DNA from: Candidatus Alloscillospira gallinarum
GTDB lineage: Bacteria > Bacillota > Clostridia > Oscillospirales > Oscillospiraceae
NCBI GenBank assembly: GCA_904420055.1
Contig: CAJFTV010000039.1
Span: forward strand, 1-15,843
Direction of reading: 5' to 3'
DNA length: 15,843 nt
The position numbers and the translations under genes were made by a program. The notes under the pieces were generated by a model that saw only the letters and a list, made by a program, of their open reading frames with translations, was not told where the DNA came from and searched no databases. How positions within the stretch are numbered: position 1 is the stretch's first letter; each line of letters opens with the position of its first letter. Below are positions 1 to 6,185 of the stretch, piece by piece.

Positions 1-88
1 GAGTTTCTCCAGCAGGAAGGAAGTAACTGCCTCCTCGGTCACAAAAGGTACCTTCCTCCATGATTTCGCCGCAAAATGGACAATTCAT
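1..88 (-). CDS. Zinc-ribbon protein (DUF6487-like), N-terminal fragment cut by the window edge
   Basis: Only the first 29 codons are visible, read on the minus strand from an ATG at 86-88. The peptide begins MNCPFCGEIMEEGTFCD, so a CxxC knuckle sits at residues 3-6 and a further Cys at 16. This opening resembles the small DUF6487 (PF20097) zinc-ribbon proteins common in Clostridia, whose function is unknown. A strong Shine-Dalgarno (GGAAGGAG) lies 8 bases before the ATG, and a good promoter lies just upstream at 122-150, so the start is well supported. The gene is divergent from glnS. The second metal-binding pair and the C-terminus lie outside the window, so the family call rests on the N-terminus alone. 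Confidence 0.75.
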   Translation of the reverse strand, partial: MNCPFCGEIMEEGTFCDRGGSYFLPAGET

Positions 89-121
89 GATGCGCACTCC
101 TTCCGATATTCCATTTTTATC

Positions 122-150
122 ATTATAGAATACAAAAATGTTTTCTGCAA
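122..150 (-). promoter_or_regulatory. Sigma-A type promoter for the zinc-ribbon gene
   Basis: On the minus strand a TTGCAG -35 box (145-150) and a perfect TATAAT -10 box (122-127) are separated by 17 bases. The expected start of transcription near 115 leaves a leader of about 27 bases that contains the GGAAGGAG ribosome binding site. Confidence 0.75.
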
Positions 151-266
151 GGCATGATAAACCAGTCAACCAAGCCTTCTGGGGAGTTATGAAATGCTAT
201 TTGGTGAAACCGACGGAGTTTGGGCCATCACTACTTATCTTGAAAAGGGACACACGGCCCGATGCC

Positions 267-295
267 TTGACACTTAAGTGGGCAGTTGATATAAT
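267..295 (+). promoter_or_regulatory. Full consensus sigma-A promoter for glnS
   Basis: The -35 box is a perfect TTGACA (267-272) and the -10 box a perfect TATAAT (290-295), with the optimal 17-base spacer. Transcription should start near 302, giving a leader of about 39 bases. That leaves no room for a T-box leader, and I see no T-box sequence, so glnS appears to be strongly and perhaps constitutively expressed. Confidence 0.88.
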
Positions 296-340
296 TATTC
301 AATTATGAATAACAGCTGAGAGAAAGTTGAGGAAATTTGC

Positions 341-2023
341 ATGGAAGAGATTTTAACGCCGGCAGAGGGCGAATACAAAAACTTTATACACGCGGCGATT
401 GAGGAGGATATTGCCCCTGGCGGCAGGTTTGCGGGAATGAAGGTGCACACCCGCTTTCCGCCGGAGCCAAACGGATATCTCCATATCGGCCACTGCAAGG
501 CGCTCATTATAGATTTCGGCAGCGCGGAGAAGTTTGGCGGTATATGCAATCTCAGAATGGACGATACAAACCCGGCGAAAGAGGACACAGAATATGTGGA
601 CGCGATTAAAGAGGATATTCACTGGCTGGGCTTTGACTGGGGAGACCGCTTTTTCTACGGCAGTGACTATTTTGAAAAAACGTATGAGATAGCGGTCGGC
701 TTTATAAAGAAAGGGCTTGCATACGTCTGCGAGCTCACACCGGAAGAGTTTAAGGAGAACAGGGGAGATATTGGCATACCTGCTAAAAGCCCATACAGGG
801 ACAGGCCGATAGAGGAGAGCCTTGACCTCTTTGAGAGAATGAAAAACGGGGAATTTGAGGACGGAAAGTACACTCTGCGGGCGAAAATTGACCTTGCAAG
901 CGGCAACTTTAACATGCGCGACCCGGTAATATACAGAATTCGTCATGTGGAGCACCACCGCCAGGGGACGAAATGGTGCATTTTCCCAATGTACGATTTT
1001 GCACACCCAATACAGGATATGATTGAGGGGATTACACACTCGCTTTGTTCCCTTGAATATGAGGACCACCGCCCGCTTTACAACTGGGTTGTGGAAAACT
1101 GTGACCTGGACGCGAAGCCGAGACAGATAGAATTTGCACGGCTGGGTATTAATTACACGGTTATGTCAAAGCGCAAACTGCGCCGGCTGGTGGACGAGGG
1201 ATATGTCTCCGGCTGGGACGACCCGAGAATGCCAACTCTCTGCGGACTGCGCCGCCGTGGATATACGCCGGCCTCCATAAGGGATTTCTGTGAGCGCATA
1301 GGCGTTGCAAAGGTGACAAGCACCGTGGAGTACAGCCTTTTGGAGGCTTGTCTGCGGGACGATTTGAACTTAAATGCACAGCGCGCTATGGCGGTTCTGC
1401 GTCCGGTTAAGCTCACAATTACGAACTATGAAGAGGGCAGACGCGAGGAGTTTGACGTCGAGAATAACCCCACCGACGAAAATGCCGGCATGAGAAAGGT
1501 GACTTTCTCACGCAACTTATGGATAGAGGCAGAGGACTTTATGAAGGAGCCGGTGAAAAAGTATAACAGGCTCTATGTGGGGAATGAAGTAAGACTTAAG
1601 GGCGCTTACATTGTAAAGTGCACGGGCTTTACTGAGGACGAAAACGGCAATATCACAGAGGTATTTGCTGAGTACGACCCGGAGACGCGCGGCGGGAATA
1701 CGCCTGACGGCAGAAAGGTCAGGGGCACAATACACTGGGTTGACAGGGACAACTGTGCCGACGCGGAGATAAGACTATACAGCAGCCTGTTCTCCGACCC
1801 GGACCCGGACAGCGGGGATAAGGACTTTATACAGTGCTTAAATCCGCAGTCTTTGGAGGTGCTTACGGGGGGCAAGGTGGAAAAAAGTCTGGAGGAAGCC
1901 AGGTATCCAAATGCCTATCAGTTTTTGCGCATGGGTTATTTCTGTGTGGATAACAGAGATTCAAAGCCGGGACACCTCGTGTTTAACCGCTCGGTTGCCC
2001 TGAAAGACAGCTTTAAAAAGTGA
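341..2023 (+). CDS. glnS: Glutamine--tRNA ligase (GlnRS)
   Basis: This cytoplasmic class I aminoacyl-tRNA synthetase charges tRNA-Gln with glutamine using ATP. The 560-residue product has the family's usual length. The HIGH signature is seen as PEPNGYLHIGH, with HIGH at residues 48-51. The KMSKS loop appears as VMSKRKL at about 274-280. The Rossmann catalytic core fills roughly the first 270 residues. The beta-barrel anticodon-binding domains follow, with recognisable blocks such as RGTIHWV and the C-terminal ARYPNAYQFLRMGYF region. The ATG start has a GAGG Shine-Dalgarno 7-10 bases upstream. The gene is monocistronic, with its own consensus promoter and terminator. Discriminating, Gln-type GlnRS is found only sporadically in Gram-positives, most of which make Gln-tRNA by GatCAB amidation. 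No YqeY-like C-terminal fusion is seen. GluRS is the alternative family, but length and motif context favour GlnRS. Confidence 0.96.
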   Translation: MEEILTPAEGEYKNFIHAAIEEDIAPGGRFAGMKVHTRFPPEPNGYLHIGHCKALIIDFGSAEKFGGICNLRMDDTNPAKEDTEYVDAIKEDIHWLGFDWGDRFFYGSDYFEKTYEIAVGFIKKGLAYVCELTPEEFKENRGDIGIPAKSPYRDRPIEESLDLFERMKNGEFEDGKYTLRAKIDLASGNFNMRDPVIYRIRHVEHHRQGTKWCIFPMYDFAHPIQDMIEGITHSLCSLEYEDHRPLYNWVVENCDLDAKPRQIEFARLGINYTVMSKRKLRRLVDEGYVSGWDDPRMPTLCGLRRRGYTPASIRDFCERIGVAKVTSTVEYSLLEACLRDDLNLNAQRAMAVLRPVKLTITNYEEGRREEFDVENNPTDENAGMRKVTFSRNLWIEAEDFMKEPVKKYNRLYVGNEVRLKGAYIVKCTGFTEDENGNITEVFAEYDPETRGGNTPDGRKVRGTIHWVDRDNCADAEIRLYSSLFSDPDPDSGDKDFIQCLNPQSLEVLTGGKVEKSLEEARYPNAYQFLRMGYFCVDNRDSKPGHLVFNRSVALKDSFKK

Positions 2024-2034
2024 TATTTATTTTA

Positions 2035-2064
2035 CCGGAGCGGTAATTCCGCTCCGGGCTTTTT
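2035..2064 (+). terminator. Rho-independent terminator of glnS
   Basis: A perfect 9-bp stem, CCGGAGCGG (2035-2043) with CCGCTCCGG (2049-2057), closes a 5-base loop and is followed by GC and a run of five T. It begins 11 bases after the glnS stop codon. Confidence 0.92.
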
Positions 2065-2136
2065 ATGTGTACTTGAGTAAAATGAGATGACATGGGTTTA
2101 GCTGTAACGGAGAGGGTTGACCGGAAGTCAGTCGGG

Positions 2137-2203
2137 GCACAAGACAATCCCCCAGTCAGCGGAGCTGACAGCCCCCTTTGCGCAAGGGGGCTTGGATTTG
2201 TGC
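2137..2203. repeat. Compound inverted repeat resembling clostridial dispersed intergenic elements
   Basis: Two adjacent hairpins are nested inside an imperfect outer stem. The first is GTCAGC (2155-2160) with GCTGAC (2164-2169). The second is AGCCCCCTT (2170-2178) with AAGGGGGCT (2184-2192). The outer arms contain GCACAA (2137-2142) matching TTGTGC (2198-2203), and AATCC matching GGATT. The pattern of a CCCCCAGTCAGC half followed by GCCCCCTT/AAGGGGGC recalls short repeats scattered between genes in many Oscillospirales and related genomes. There is no second full copy in this window, so the repeat status is inferred from resemblance. No T-run follows, so it is not a standard terminator. Confidence 0.55.
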
Positions 2204-2417
2204 TTGATATGTGTTAGTTGCGTTCAAGAGAGGTTTGAGTATCGCCGATGGAAAGGTGGCTTTTTTGCACAAAGAATACTGGTGATATGATGATGCGCGC
2301 AAAATGTTTTTTAACTGCGGGAGAAGGCAGTACTGGTGTTTTTATGCCCGCATGGTATTAGATGCGTAAATAAATGGCAAAAACTAAAACAATTCCAAAA
2401 TAAAAATTTAAAAGTAA

Positions 2418-2425
2418 TGTATAAT
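2418..2425 (+). promoter_or_regulatory. Possible -10 box upstream of the M23 peptidase gene
   Basis: TGTATAAT contains a perfect TATAAT (2420-2425), but the expected -35 position (about 2397-2402) is only A-rich and does not match. Transcription from here would start near 2432, inside the left arm of the following hairpin. This weakens that hairpin and could let the transcript escape termination. Confidence 0.35.
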
Positions 2426-2426
2426 A

Positions 2427-2464
2427 AAATTGCCTGCGGTCAACAATAACCACAGGCAATTTTT
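2427..2464 (+). terminator. Terminator-like hairpin with T-run, just upstream of the M23 gene
   Basis: AAATTGCCTG (2427-2436) pairs with CAGGCAATTT (2453-2462). After one mismatch the stem continues with GGT (2438-2440) against ACC (2449-2451). A T-run spans 2460-2465, and an A-rich stretch precedes the left arm, so it could work in both directions. No gene immediately upstream needs it, since glnS has its own terminator at 2035. It may therefore insulate or attenuate the M23 gene, whose ATG is 33 bases further on. Confidence 0.65.
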
Positions 2465-2496
2465 TATGCTTATCAACAATATCTGGAGGATTTGGT

Positions 2497-3297
2497 ATGA
2501 AAGATAAAAACAGGACTTTCTGGAAAAAGACCGGAGACTTCCTGTCCGGACGGGGCTTCTACATAGCCCTGGCTGCATGTGTCCTTGTTATCGGCGTTTC
2601 CGCATGGGCGCTGTTTTTTGCAGGCGGCACAGATGACGGGACTGATGTAGGCGTTATAGACAGCGTGATAAATGGCGGAAATTCGATGGCGGTACAGCCG
2701 AATGACACAGAGACGGTAAATCCATCGGATAATACGGATAAGGACGGCAGTGCCACGGACCAGGAAAATATAACTCCTGAAACACCTGAGGAGCCGGAGA
2801 CGGATACCGCCCAGGAGCCGGAGGCGGACAATACCATGGCACCTATTGATGTGACTGACGTGGGAGTTTATGAGGAGACGTCTGCAAAGACGTTCATGTG
2901 GCCTGTTTACGGCGACATTGTGAAAGGGTTCTATAAAGATGAGCTGGTGTACAGCAAGACCATGATGGACTGGCGCACCCACAGCGGACTTGATATTTCC
3001 GCTGAGATAGGCGCAAAAGTCATGGCGGTGGCAGACGGCACGGTGTATGAGATATATGAAGACGATCTTTTAGGTACGACAGTAATAGTTGACCATGGCG
3101 ACGGACTTATGAGTGTATATGCAAATCTTGCGGAAACTCCTACGGTCGCAGCGGGTGATGCGGTGAAATGCGGCGATGTTATAGGCGCTGTTGGCAACAC
3201 TGCAATTGGAGAGACGGCTGAAGTGGCTCACCTGCATTTTGAAATGAGAAATGCAGACGGAACCGTTGACCCAAACGAATATCTGCCGGCACAATAA
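2497..3297 (+). CDS. Membrane-anchored M23 (LytM) metallopeptidase, SpoIIQ-like
   Basis: The 266-residue product has a short basic N-terminus and one membrane segment at about residues 19-42 (start GRGFYIALAACVLVIG). An acidic, low-complexity Asp/Glu/Thr/Pro linker covers about 45-125, and an extracytoplasmic M23 domain covers about 130-264. M23 zinc endopeptidases cut peptidoglycan cross-bridges. The zinc motifs look intact: HSGLD (His162, Asp166) and HLHFE (His245, His247). A TGGAGG ribosome binding site lies 8 bases before the ATG. One N-terminal membrane anchor followed by a single LytM domain is the layout of SpoIIQ, the forespore partner of SpoIIIAH in engulfment, and clostridial SpoIIQ proteins usually keep the zinc ligands. 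No sporulation gene lies nearby, so SpoIIQ identity is inference. A general cell-wall hydrolase or division-associated M23 protein is the alternative. The gene converges on the MATE gene. Confidence 0.87.
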   Translation: MKDKNRTFWKKTGDFLSGRGFYIALAACVLVIGVSAWALFFAGGTDDGTDVGVIDSVINGGNSMAVQPNDTETVNPSDNTDKDGSATDQENITPETPEEPETDTAQEPEADNTMAPIDVTDVGVYEETSAKTFMWPVYGDIVKGFYKDELVYSKTMMDWRTHSGLDISAEIGAKVMAVADGTVYEIYEDDLLGTTVIVDHGDGLMSVYANLAETPTVAAGDAVKCGDVIGAVGNTAIGETAEVAHLHFEMRNADGTVDPNEYLPAQ

Positions 3298-3304
3298 AAA
3301 AGAC

Positions 3305-3336
3305 GAAAAAAGCGCAGCACACGCTGCGCTTTTTTC
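3305..3336. terminator. Bidirectional terminator shared by the M23 and MATE genes
   Basis: A perfect 14-bp stem, GAAAAAAGCGCAGC (3305-3318) with GCTGCGCTTTTTTC (3323-3336), closes an ACAC loop. The symmetric A- and T-tracts give a T-run on both strands, which suits the two convergent genes on either side. Confidence 0.93.
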
Positions 3337-3370
3337 TGTATCAATCAGTTAGCATATGACTTTACATATT

Positions 3371-4729
3371 TTAAGCCGGGGTATCCGGGAGTGGGGATAC
3401 CTCGCGCTTTTTCAGTATTATGAGGTACACGGCGCATATTGCGATGGAAGCCAAAGACGATATGGGAGCACTGCACCCGATATAAAACATTGTGTCAACA
3501 GTTATTTTGCTGAAGATAATTGTTAACGGCACCCTCAGGGCAAAAGTTGTAATAAGGGAGTGCACCATTGTGAAGACAGAGTGCCCGCAGGAATTAAAGT
3601 AGCCGTTCATGATAAATACAAAGCTCAGCATTATCTGGTCAAGCCCGTATGATTTTATGTACAGACGTCCGTTTTCAATTACAAGAGGGTCTTTGGTGAA
3701 AATGGATATGAGTATCTCACCCTTAAAGAATGTGACGATATTAAACAGTACGGCTATTACAAGACATATGGATATGCCTGTCCACATGCATTTTCTCGCT
3801 CTGGCGGGGTTGCCGGCGCCGATGTTATTGGCGGACATGGCGGCAACAGCGGAAGAAAACGCCAAAATGGGCATACAAACTATCATAAGTATTTTTTCCA
3901 CAAAGCCTGCGGCGGCGGAGGCTTCGACTCCCTTGCCGTTTATGACCATGGTTATGAGGACAAAAGACAGGTTTACCAGAAACTCCTGGAGGGATATGGG
4001 GCCGCCGATTTTGAATATCTTTTTTACATACCCAGCACGCAGGCGAATGTCATGCCGTGAGAAAGCAAAACCGACGCCGCGGATTTTCAGGTACATCAGG
4101 GAAAAAATAAAGCTTATGCCCTGAGAGCCGACAGTTGCAATAGCGGCCCCGGCGGCGCCCATTGAAAAAATCTTTACCAAAACATAGTCGGCAATTACGT
4201 TTACAACGCTTGCAACGGCCACGAACATAAGCGGTGCGGTGGAGTTGCCCATGCCGCGCATAATACCGCCCACGAGGTTGTAGCCCACGATGAATATAAG
4301 GCCGGACGAGCAGATGAAAAGGTACTGCCGCGTCTGCGTTATGGCCTCCGCCGGGGCGTTTAACAGATTCACAAGACCGTGGTTGAATATCAACATTGGT
4401 ATGGTGATAACGATGGCCATAATGGCGAAAAATATTGCGGCCGTGCCGACAGTTTTGGACACATCGCGTTCCTTTTTACCGCCGGCGAACTGGCCTATTA
4501 TTACGGTGACGCCGGTTGTAAAACCGGATACGGCCATTGTGATGGCGGTCATCATCATACTGGCGGTTGATACGCCTGATGCATCGGCGGTAGTAGCGTA
4601 GTTTCCGACGATATACAGGTCCACTGTGCTGTAGAGAAGCTGGAGTATGTTTGCCAGCATAAGGGGAATGGCAAATTTTATAAGCGCTTTGGGTATGGAA
4701 CCGGTAAGGAATGACTCATTGCGTTTCAT
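3371..4729 (-). CDS. MATE-family multidrug/cation antiporter
   Basis: The 452-residue product is very hydrophobic, with about 12 predicted membrane segments in two homologous six-helix halves, the normal size for MATE transporters. These proteins export organic cations, drugs or metabolites in exchange for Na+ or H+ at the cytoplasmic membrane. The opening (FLTGSIPKALIKFAIPLM, then LYSTVDLYIVGNY) is the classic MATE first-helix region, and NLVGGIMRGMGNSTAPL fits the conserved helix 4-5 loop. The N-terminal half spans about residues 14-230 and the second about 235-445. The substrate cannot be predicted. The ATG is preceded by GGAGGT at a somewhat long distance of 12 bases. The gene is divergent from pyrH and has its own promoter (4768-4796) overlapped by a palindrome that could be an operator, though no regulator gene is adjacent. 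Confidence 0.94.
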   Translation of the reverse strand: MKRNESFLTGSIPKALIKFAIPLMLANILQLLYSTVDLYIVGNYATTADASGVSTASMMMTAITMAVSGFTTGVTVIIGQFAGGKKERDVSKTVGTAAIFFAIMAIVITIPMLIFNHGLVNLLNAPAEAITQTRQYLFICSSGLIFIVGYNLVGGIMRGMGNSTAPLMFVAVASVVNVIADYVLVKIFSMGAAGAAIATVGSQGISFIFSLMYLKIRGVGFAFSRHDIRLRAGYVKKIFKIGGPISLQEFLVNLSFVLITMVINGKGVEASAAAGFVEKILMIVCMPILAFSSAVAAMSANNIGAGNPARARKCMWTGISICLVIAVLFNIVTFFKGEILISIFTKDPLVIENGRLYIKSYGLDQIMLSFVFIMNGYFNSCGHSVFTMVHSLITTFALRVPLTIIFSKITVDTMFYIGCSAPISSLASIAICAVYLIILKKREVSPLPDTPA

Positions 4730-4767
4730 AATTTATTTGCTACCTCCGTATTTTGTTGCTTTACGCA

Positions 4768-4796
4768 ATATTATCAAATTTAAAACGGTATTGCAA
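4768..4796 (-). promoter_or_regulatory. Probable promoter of the MATE gene
   Basis: On the minus strand TTGCAA (4791-4796) and TAATAT (4768-4773) are separated by 17 bases. The start of transcription would be near 4761, giving a leader of about 32 bases. The -35 box overlaps the palindrome CAATTAATTG at 4794-4803. Confidence 0.55.
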
Positions 4797-4812
4797 TTAA
4801 TTGTTTACAATT
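4794..4812. promoter_or_regulatory. Overlapping palindromes between MATE and pyrH, candidate operator
   Basis: Two palindromes share the central AATTG. One is the perfect CAATTAATTG (4794-4803). The other is AATTG-TTTA-CAATT (4799-4812). They overlap the -35 box of the MATE promoter and lie just upstream of the proposed pyrH promoter. AT-rich inverted repeats of this kind are common binding sites for MarR-like and similar dimeric regulators. No binding protein can be named from the sequence, and AT-rich DNA forms such palindromes readily by chance. Confidence 0.4.
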
Positions 4813-4817
4813 CCCTA

Positions 4818-4846
4818 TTCCAATTTGGATAGAAATATATTAAAAT
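4818..4846 (+). promoter_or_regulatory. Possible promoter of the pyrH-polC operon
   Basis: TAAAAT (4841-4846) matches the -10 consensus at five of six positions. TTCCAA (4818-4823) is a weak -35 with a 17-base spacer. The transcription start would be near 4853, leaving a leader of about 34 bases before the ATG at 4887. Other AT-rich boxes nearby (TATATT at 4836, TTTACA at 4804) leave the exact site open. Confidence 0.4.
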
Positions 4847-4874
4847 AGGGTGAAACATGATAAAGAAAAATGCT

Positions 4875-4880
4875 GGAGGT
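4875..4880 (+). promoter_or_regulatory. Ribosome binding site that fixes the pyrH start
   Basis: GGAGGT lies 6 bases before the ATG at 4887. The in-frame upstream ATG at 4857 has only a poor GGGTG before it, and using it would put this Shine-Dalgarno sequence inside the coding region. The downstream ATG is therefore preferred. Confidence 0.85.
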
Positions 4881-4886
4881 GTCCAC

Positions 4887-5606
4887 ATGGGGGATAATAC
4901 ACCCAGGTATAAGCGCGTGCTTATAAAGATAAGCGGAGAGGCGCTTGCTGGAGATAAGCATTTCGGACTGGATTTTGACATAATCAAAAATGTCTGCAGT
5001 GTGATAAAAAAGTGTGTAGATGCAGGTGTCGAAATCGGCCTTGTCGTCGGCGGAGGAAATTTCTGGCGCGGCCTCAAGGACGGCAACGGAAAAATGGAGC
5101 GCACAAGGGCCGACTATATGGGCATGATGGCTACGGTGATGAACTGCCTTGCCGTGGCCGACGTTATGGAGCAGCTTGACATACCGGTAAGGGTGCAGAC
5201 GGCGCTCACAATTAAAGAAGTGGCGGAGCCCTACACAAAGCCAAGGGCAGTGAAGCACCTGAGGGAAGGCAAGGTTGTAGTTTTTGGCTGCGGCACGGGA
5301 AGTCCTTATTTCTCGACGGATACGGCGGCGGTGCTGCGGGCGGTTGAGATTGAGGCGGAGGCCATACTCCTTGCGAAAAACGTTGACGGCGTTTACAGCG
5401 CTGACCCGAAAAAGGATCCTGACGCTGTGAAGTACGACGAGATTTCATATGAACAGGTGCTGGCAAACCATTTAACCGTTATGGATTCCACAGCCACGTC
5501 CCTTGCCATGGACAACGATATGCCTCTTGTTCTCTTTGCGCTGGAGGACCCGGAGAACATATACAGGGTCATAATGGGCGAAAAAATAGGCACGATTGTA
5601 GACTGA
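4887..5606 (+). CDS. pyrH: UMP kinase (uridylate kinase)
   Basis: PyrH phosphorylates UMP to UDP with ATP in the cytoplasm, and bacterial forms are typically hexameric and allosterically regulated. The 239-residue product from this start has the usual length. Amino-acid-kinase-fold motifs are visible: VLIKISGEAL near the N-terminus (phosphate binding), VVGGGNFWRG (the GGGN loop), and GTGSPYFSTDTAA (nucleotide/UMP region). NVDGVYSADPKKDPDAV is typical of the ATP-binding segment. It is the first gene of the operon, 31 bases ahead of frr. The usual upstream partners rpsB and tsf are not here, and a divergent MATE gene takes their place. An upstream in-frame ATG at 4857 would add 10 residues but is less likely on ribosome-binding-site grounds. 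Confidence 0.96.
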   Translation: MGDNTPRYKRVLIKISGEALAGDKHFGLDFDIIKNVCSVIKKCVDAGVEIGLVVGGGNFWRGLKDGNGKMERTRADYMGMMATVMNCLAVADVMEQLDIPVRVQTALTIKEVAEPYTKPRAVKHLREGKVVVFGCGTGSPYFSTDTAAVLRAVEIEAEAILLAKNVDGVYSADPKKDPDAVKYDEISYEQVLANHLTVMDSTATSLAMDNDMPLVLFALEDPENIYRVIMGEKIGTIVD

Positions 5607-5637
5607 ATGATGAAAATATAAGTAGGAGGAAATTATA

Positions 5638-6183
5638 ATGTACGAAGAGTATACTTCCAAAATGAAAAAGACAGTTGAGGTTTTAAAAACACAGTTTGCC
5701 TCTGTCCGGGCGGGACGAGCCAACGCCGCAGTGCTGGACCAGATAAATGTTGAATATTACGGGGCGGACACACCTATTAACCAGATTGCGTCAATATCCG
5801 CACCGGACCCAAGAACACTGACAATTCAGCCGTGGGATGCCTCAAGCCTCAAGGCGATTGAGAAGGCCATACAGGCCTCGGACCTCGGCATTAATCCCCA
5901 GAATGACGGCAAGCTTATCCGCCTCGTTTTCCCGCAGCTCACGGAGGAGAGAAGAAAGGAGCTTGTAAAACAGGTTAAAAAGTACGGGGAGGACGCCAAG
6001 GTCGCAATCAGAAATATCCGACGTGACGCTATGGACGATTTAAAAGCCCAGAAGAAAAAGTCAGAGATAACAGAAGATGATTTTAAAGACGCGGAAAAAG
6101 ATATGCAGAAGTACACTGACGACTATATAAAAGAGATTGACAATGTGACAGCCGCCAAGGAAAAAGAGCTTTCCGAAATTTGA
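5638..6183 (+). CDS. frr: Ribosome recycling factor
   Basis: RRF works with EF-G to split the post-termination ribosome complex in the cytoplasm. The 181-residue product is close to the family's usual 185. The N-terminal helix has the typical M-x-K-x-V-E-x-L form. The conserved SVRAGRANAAVLDQINVEYYG block follows at about residues 22-42, then SISAPDPRTLTIQPWD. The C-terminal helices are rich in charged residues (NIRRDAMDDLKAQKK), matching the long three-helix bundle. A strong AGGAGG site lies 8 bases before the ATG. Its stop codon touches or overlaps the start of uppS, so the two are probably translationally coupled. Confidence 0.97.
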   Translation: MYEEYTSKMKKTVEVLKTQFASVRAGRANAAVLDQINVEYYGADTPINQIASISAPDPRTLTIQPWDASSLKAIEKAIQASDLGINPQNDGKLIRLVFPQLTEERRKELVKQVKKYGEDAKVAIRNIRRDAMDDLKAQKKKSEITEDDFKDAEKDMQKYTDDYIKEIDNVTAAKEKELSEI

Positions 6184-6185
6184 GT

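Larger units (their letters stand above)
2065..2496. other. Gene-free intergenic region between glnS and the M23 peptidase gene
   Basis: No open reading frame with a ribosome binding site is apparent on either strand in these roughly 430 bases. The region holds a compound inverted repeat at 2137-2203 and a weak 6-bp inverted repeat (TGCGGG at 2316-2321 with CCCGCA at 2347-2352, 25-base loop). From about 2370 it becomes AT-rich and leads into a -10-like box and the terminator-like hairpin at 2427-2464. Nothing recognisable was seen in 2204-2310. Confidence 0.6.

Noticed and set aside
189..308. A 39-codon frame (ATG at 189) and an overlapping 27-codon frame (ATG at 194, stop 275-277) upstream of glnS.
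   Set aside because: Both run into or across the consensus glnS promoter, neither has a properly spaced ribosome binding site, and neither peptide is recognisable. At most they are a decayed remnant.
89..340. Considered a T-box or other riboswitch upstream of glnS.
   Set aside because: No T-box core (AGGGTGGNACCGCG) or terminator/antiterminator pair is present, and the leader from the consensus promoter is only about 39 bases long.
353..1069. Long minus-strand open frame (238 codons) inside glnS.
   Set aside because: Shadow of a clearly real GlnRS gene. It has no recognisable domain and no independent signals. The other long antisense frames over dxr, polC, M23 and MATE were rejected for the same reason.
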